From UBA1138 sp036338615 (lineage in GTDB: Bacteria > Gemmatimonadota > Gemmatimonadetes > Longimicrobiales > Gaopeijiaceae), in contig JAYZBT010000339.1 in the NCBI GenBank assembly GCA_036338615.1, forward strand, positions 1 to 9,343: a DNA stretch of 9,343 nucleotides. The letters run 5' to 3'. Both the position numbers and the translations under genes were made by a program. The notes beneath the pieces were generated by a model. It made no database searches. It was given only the letters and a program-made list of their open reading frames with translations, and had not been told where the DNA came from. Positions 7,154 to 9,343 of the stretch are shown one piece after another. The number at the start of each line of letters is the position of its first letter. Positions within the stretch are counted from its first letter, which is position 1.

Positions 7154-7765
7154 ATGCGCCGCGTGACCCCTTTGCCGAACTTATTGGCGCCGACCGTGCT
7201 GTCCCGGCTTGCTCTCGCGGGGGCGCTCAGCGTGCCACTAGGGGCACCCTTAGCGGCGCAGTCGATGTCCGACGGGTTCAAGTCGGAGATCGAGATGCAC
7301 TTCGACGGGTCCGCCCGGAAGGTGGTCATGCTCGCTGAGGCGATGCCGGCCGAGAAGTACGGTTGGAGCCCGGCCGAGGGTGTCGCGTCGGTGGCGAGAG
7401 TCTACCTGCACATTGCCCGGTACAACTACATGTACCTGGAGCAGAACATGGGCATCGCGTCACCCGTAGACAGGCGAGCCTACATGGGCTGGGAAGCGGA
7501 CGCGACGGCGCGCTTCCAGTCGGCCACCCCCACGGAAGCGGACAAGGAGTGGGTGGGTGGGATCGTGAACGCCTCGATGACCCACGTGCGAGAGAGCCTC
7601 GACGCGATGTCCGACTCGGACCTCACGGCGTCCACGCGGTTGTACGGCCGGCAGGTCCAGCATTGGTCGGTGCTGCTACAGCTCGTCGCGCACATGAACG
7701 AGCACCTCGGACAATCGATCGCGTATGCCAGGATGAACGGGGTCGTTCCGCCCTGGTCCATGTAG
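7154..7765 (+). CDS. Exported DinB-like (DinB/YfiT four-helix) protein
   Basis: The 203-residue product has a signal peptide: MRR, a hydrophobic segment to about residue 30, then APLAAQ with likely cleavage near residue 35. The mature part resembles the DinB/YfiT fold, a four-helix bundle that usually holds a metal through three histidines. His86 in VYLHIARYN and the HxxxH pair His180/His184 in VAHMNEHLGQ are in the expected places. Many such proteins are thiol transferases or have unknown function; export is unusual for the classical cytoplasmic members but seems common in this type of genome. The ATG at 7154 is supported by GGAG (7143-7146) seven bases upstream and by the signal peptide starting right there; the longer open frame upstream has no such support. 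The next gene starts 11 bases after its stop, so the two are probably an operon. Confidence 0.85.
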   Translation: MRRVTPLPNLLAPTVLSRLALAGALSVPLGAPLAAQSMSDGFKSEIEMHFDGSARKVVMLAEAMPAEKYGWSPAEGVASVARVYLHIARYNYMYLEQNMGIASPVDRRAYMGWEADATARFQSATPTEADKEWVGGIVNASMTHVRESLDAMSDSDLTASTRLYGRQVQHWSVLLQLVAHMNEHLGQSIAYARMNGVVPPWSM

Positions 7766-7776
7766 CAGGACAGGCC

Positions 7777-8667
7777 ATGACTACGATTCATTCGGGCGTA
7801 AGAGGCCTCACTCCGCCCAAGCGCCGGCTCTGCGCGCCGGTCGTGCTCTCGCTGTTCCTGCTGGGCGGTTGCGCCCAGGACGGCGCTCAGGGCGTCTCTC
7901 AATCCATTGCCATCCAACTGTGGGCCGAGGGCCAGGCAGCCTTTGGGATTTTCGTGCCCAGCGAGCGCCCCCGGGGCGAACGCGGCCCCGAGGGGGAGCG
8001 CCTGCCCGCGCTCTATACTGCCCAGGGCGGTGCCGAACTCGCCCAGAACGACCTGCTCGACTACCTATTCCTGAACCTCGAAGGCTCCTATGACCCTGAG
8101 GCTATTTCCGCGATTTCTGGCGGGCTCGGCCACGAGGGAACGGCCGAGAGAAAGACCCTGCTCGTGCGCATCCCGCCGATCTCGACCGACGGAGCGGACG
8201 TGGCCAGGGCGCGGGTCGTCGAGGCGCTCGAGCGCGGCGCGGACGGTGTCGTCCTACCCCACGTGCGCACCCCCGCGGAGGCGACCCTGGCGGTGAGTTT
8301 CTTCGTAGATGCCGGTGCCGACGTCTGGTCGTCCGCGAATCCGTTGGGCACGACGATCGCGATGATCATGATCGAGGACCCGGGGGCGCTGGCCGAGGTC
8401 CGCGCGATCGCCGACACGCCGGGCTACAGCGTTCTCGCTTGTGGCATCGGCAGCCTTACTGGGGCCCTCGGCGGCGACCAGGCGGCCGGTGAGGCCGGGA
8501 ATCAGGAGGTGCTGGCGCACACCAAGCGAGTCGACGTGCCGGACATCATCACCGCGAACAGCGATGACGTTGCGCGGCGCGTCGAAGAGGGCTTCCTGGG
8601 ACTGCTCATGCGTGGCCCGGAAGACGACGACGCTATCAGGATCGGGAGGGTCGCGGCGCAGCGTTGA
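7777..8667 (+). CDS. HpcH/HpaI aldolase-fold lipoprotein with altered active site
   Basis: The 296-residue product opens with a lipoprotein signal: PKRR, the hydrophobic APVVLSLFLL, then a GGC lipobox with Cys32 as the likely lipid anchor. The rest resembles the HpcH/HpaI class II aldolase family: LWAEGQAAFGIFVPSE (49-63), DYLFLNLEG (95-103), LLVRIPP (128-134) with an Arg at the family's substrate-binding position, GADGVVLPHVRTPAEA (154-169), and MIED (198-201) with Glu200 at a metal-ligand position. Two expected residues differ: the catalytic His after the first Glu is replaced (EGSY instead of a GEH-type motif), and the second metal ligand Asp, normally in a GPADLS-like motif, is Ser in GIGSLTGALG. 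Cytoplasmic homologues cleave 2-keto-3-hydroxy acids; this one may be inactive, altered or binding-only. AGGA (7767-7770) is six bases before the ATG. It follows the DinB-like gene by 11 bases. Confidence 0.82.
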   Translation: MTTIHSGVRGLTPPKRRLCAPVVLSLFLLGGCAQDGAQGVSQSIAIQLWAEGQAAFGIFVPSERPRGERGPEGERLPALYTAQGGAELAQNDLLDYLFLNLEGSYDPEAISAISGGLGHEGTAERKTLLVRIPPISTDGADVARARVVEALERGADGVVLPHVRTPAEATLAVSFFVDAGADVWSSANPLGTTIAMIMIEDPGALAEVRAIADTPGYSVLACGIGSLTGALGGDQAAGEAGNQEVLAHTKRVDVPDIITANSDDVARRVEEGFLGLLMRGPEDDDAIRIGRVAAQR

Positions 8668-8674
8668 CGGTCAC

Positions 8675-8692
8675 GCGCCCTCGGACGGGCGC
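8675..8692 (+). terminator. Possible terminator hairpin after the aldolase-like gene
   Basis: A perfect GC-only 6-bp stem (GCGCCC / GGGCGC) with loop TCGGAC begins seven bases after the aldolase-like stop codon. Its position fits the end of the two-gene unit. It lacks a U-run, so intrinsic termination is uncertain. Confidence 0.4.
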
Positions 8693-8773
8693 TCTGCGCA
8701 CTTCATGCGTAGGTTCGGTGGCTCGTCAAGAATCGCCATGCCTTCAGGCGCCCACACCCCGGTAGAGTGACCT

Positions 8774-9059
8774 GTGCGTCATCTCGCCAATTTCATCGAG
8801 CGTGGCGCCGACGCGCTGACGCTCACGCCTGGAGTTCCGATTTCCCTGGTTGTCGATGGCGACGCTCAACCGCTCACCAACGGGGCCAGCCGCCGCTCCC
8901 TCCGCTCCAGCGCCGAATCCCAAGGCGCGCAAGGCGATGGACAGCTTGTTCAAACGGCTCGTGGAGGCCGGCGGCTCGGACCTCCACCTGGGGGCCGGCA
9001 AGGTCCAGATCGTTTCGTCGCTCCAGTCCCGCGGGATCGACACCTCGTTCGTAGAATAG
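8774..9059 (+). pseudogene. Frameshifted relic of a PilT-like N-terminal region
   Basis: Two short pieces in different frames resemble the N-terminal domain of PilT-type twitching ATPases, where a helix is followed by GASDLHL.xG.PP..R.DG. Piece 1, from the GTG at 8774, reads LANFIERGADALTLTPG then VPISLVVDGDAQPLTNG. Piece 2, in the next frame, has a Pro/Ala-rich linker and then MDSLFKRLVEAGGSDLHLGAGK. Removing one base from the GGGG run at 8882-8885 would join them into one frame, which suggests a single-base insertion. After GAGK (near 9002) the similarity ends and 18 unrelated residues lead to a TAG (9057-9059). The ATPase core with its Walker motifs is absent. I infer a decayed, internally deleted gene; the PilT link rests on short motifs. 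The frame ends ten bases before the convergent aminotransferase gene. Confidence 0.45.
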
Positions 9060-9069
9060 GCGGCGGCGC

Positions 9070-9343
9070 TCAGCCCTCCGCAGCCTCCAAGCCGATGCGC
9101 AGCGCTTCTACGAGCCGAGGAATGGCTACCTCGGGCGTCGAACAGAGCGCCACTCTCACGGCGCCTTCCATGGGCACCACGTAGACGCCCTCGTCTCGCA
9201 TCACCTCCGCGGTGCGCTCACCGTCGGGCGTGAAAACCGCGACGAAGAAGCCACCTTCGTAGCGCGGGACCTTCAAGCCGGCTTCCCCAGCCGCGGCGTT
9301 GAAAGCCACGACCCGGCTGCGCAGCATCTCCATCATCTGCGCG
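9070..9343 (-). CDS. Class I aminotransferase (aromatic/aspartate type), C-terminal part
   Basis: The gene enters from the right edge and ends at TGA (9070-9072); only about 90 C-terminal residues are visible. They resemble the small domain of TyrB/AspC-like PLP aminotransferases: MEMLRSRVVAFNAA helix, KVPRYEGGFFVAVF where the family has a glycine-aromatic turn, EGVYVVPMEGAVRVALCSTP, and a final helix RLVEALRIGLEAA. The Arg in AVRVAL matches the conserved arginine that binds the substrate alpha-carboxylate. Such enzymes move the amino group between aromatic or dicarboxylic amino acids and 2-oxoglutarate or oxaloacetate in the cytoplasm. The PLP lysine and most of the active site are outside the window, so substrate preference cannot be judged. 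Confidence 0.75.
   Translation of the reverse strand, partial: AQMMEMLRSRVVAFNAAAGEAGLKVPRYEGGFFVAVFTPDGERTAEVMRDEGVYVVPMEGAVRVALCSTPEVAIPRLVEALRIGLEAAEG

Noticed and set aside
7363..7776. Upstream in-frame extension of the aldolase-like gene
   Set aside because: It lies over the DinB-like gene in another frame; the ATG at 7777 has a ribosome site and starts a lipoprotein signal.

Overview
This is a high-GC bacterial window, and every gene that can be read uses bacterial starts and Shine-Dalgarno sites. The gene content is exported beta-propeller proteins, an exported tandem VOC protein, an S9 peptidase, a secreted DinB-like protein, an ADOP/MacB-type permease remnant and an aldolase-like lipoprotein. 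This mix is typical of Gemmatimonadota, and Acidobacteriota are also possible. The phylum call is inference from gene content only; there is no rRNA or marker gene here.

Layout. Bases 1-2483 (+ strand) hold the 3' end of an NHL-repeat beta-propeller gene, overlapped by 4 bases by a gene for an exported protein with two VOC domains. A divergent ribose-phosphate diphosphokinase (PRPP synthetase) gene follows after a short gap. A convergent junction with a small hairpin (2507-2525) separates these from an FG-GAP/VCBS repeat protein on the - strand (2532-3740). Bases 3741-4280 carry no intact gene. They contain a response-regulator receiver relic (4056-4178) and a perfect 10-bp inverted repeat (4220-4243). 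A complete secreted S9 peptidase follows on the - strand (4281-6524), preceded on that strand by the 3' remnant of an ADOP/MacB-type permease (6603-7019).

Divergent from that remnant is a two-gene unit on the + strand: an exported DinB-like protein and, 11 bases later, a lipoprotein of the HpcH/HpaI aldolase fold whose active site looks altered. A hairpin follows it. Bases 8774-9059 appear to be a frameshifted, truncated relic of a PilT-like N-terminal region. The window ends inside the 3' part of a class I (aromatic/aspartate-type) aminotransferase on the - strand.

How the genes fit together. Most intact products are predicted to act outside the cytoplasm: propellers, VOC protein, S9 peptidase, DinB-like protein and aldolase-like lipoprotein. 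PRPP synthetase and the aminotransferase are cytoplasmic metabolic enzymes with no clear link to them. Three gene relics within about 5 kb suggest a region that has been rearranged and eroded. I found no CRISPR array, tRNA, rRNA, insertion sequence or complete new defence-type system. The best leads are the altered aldolase lipoprotein, the class II-like PRPP synthetase, the repeated two-cysteine tail of the VOC protein and the orphan palindrome.
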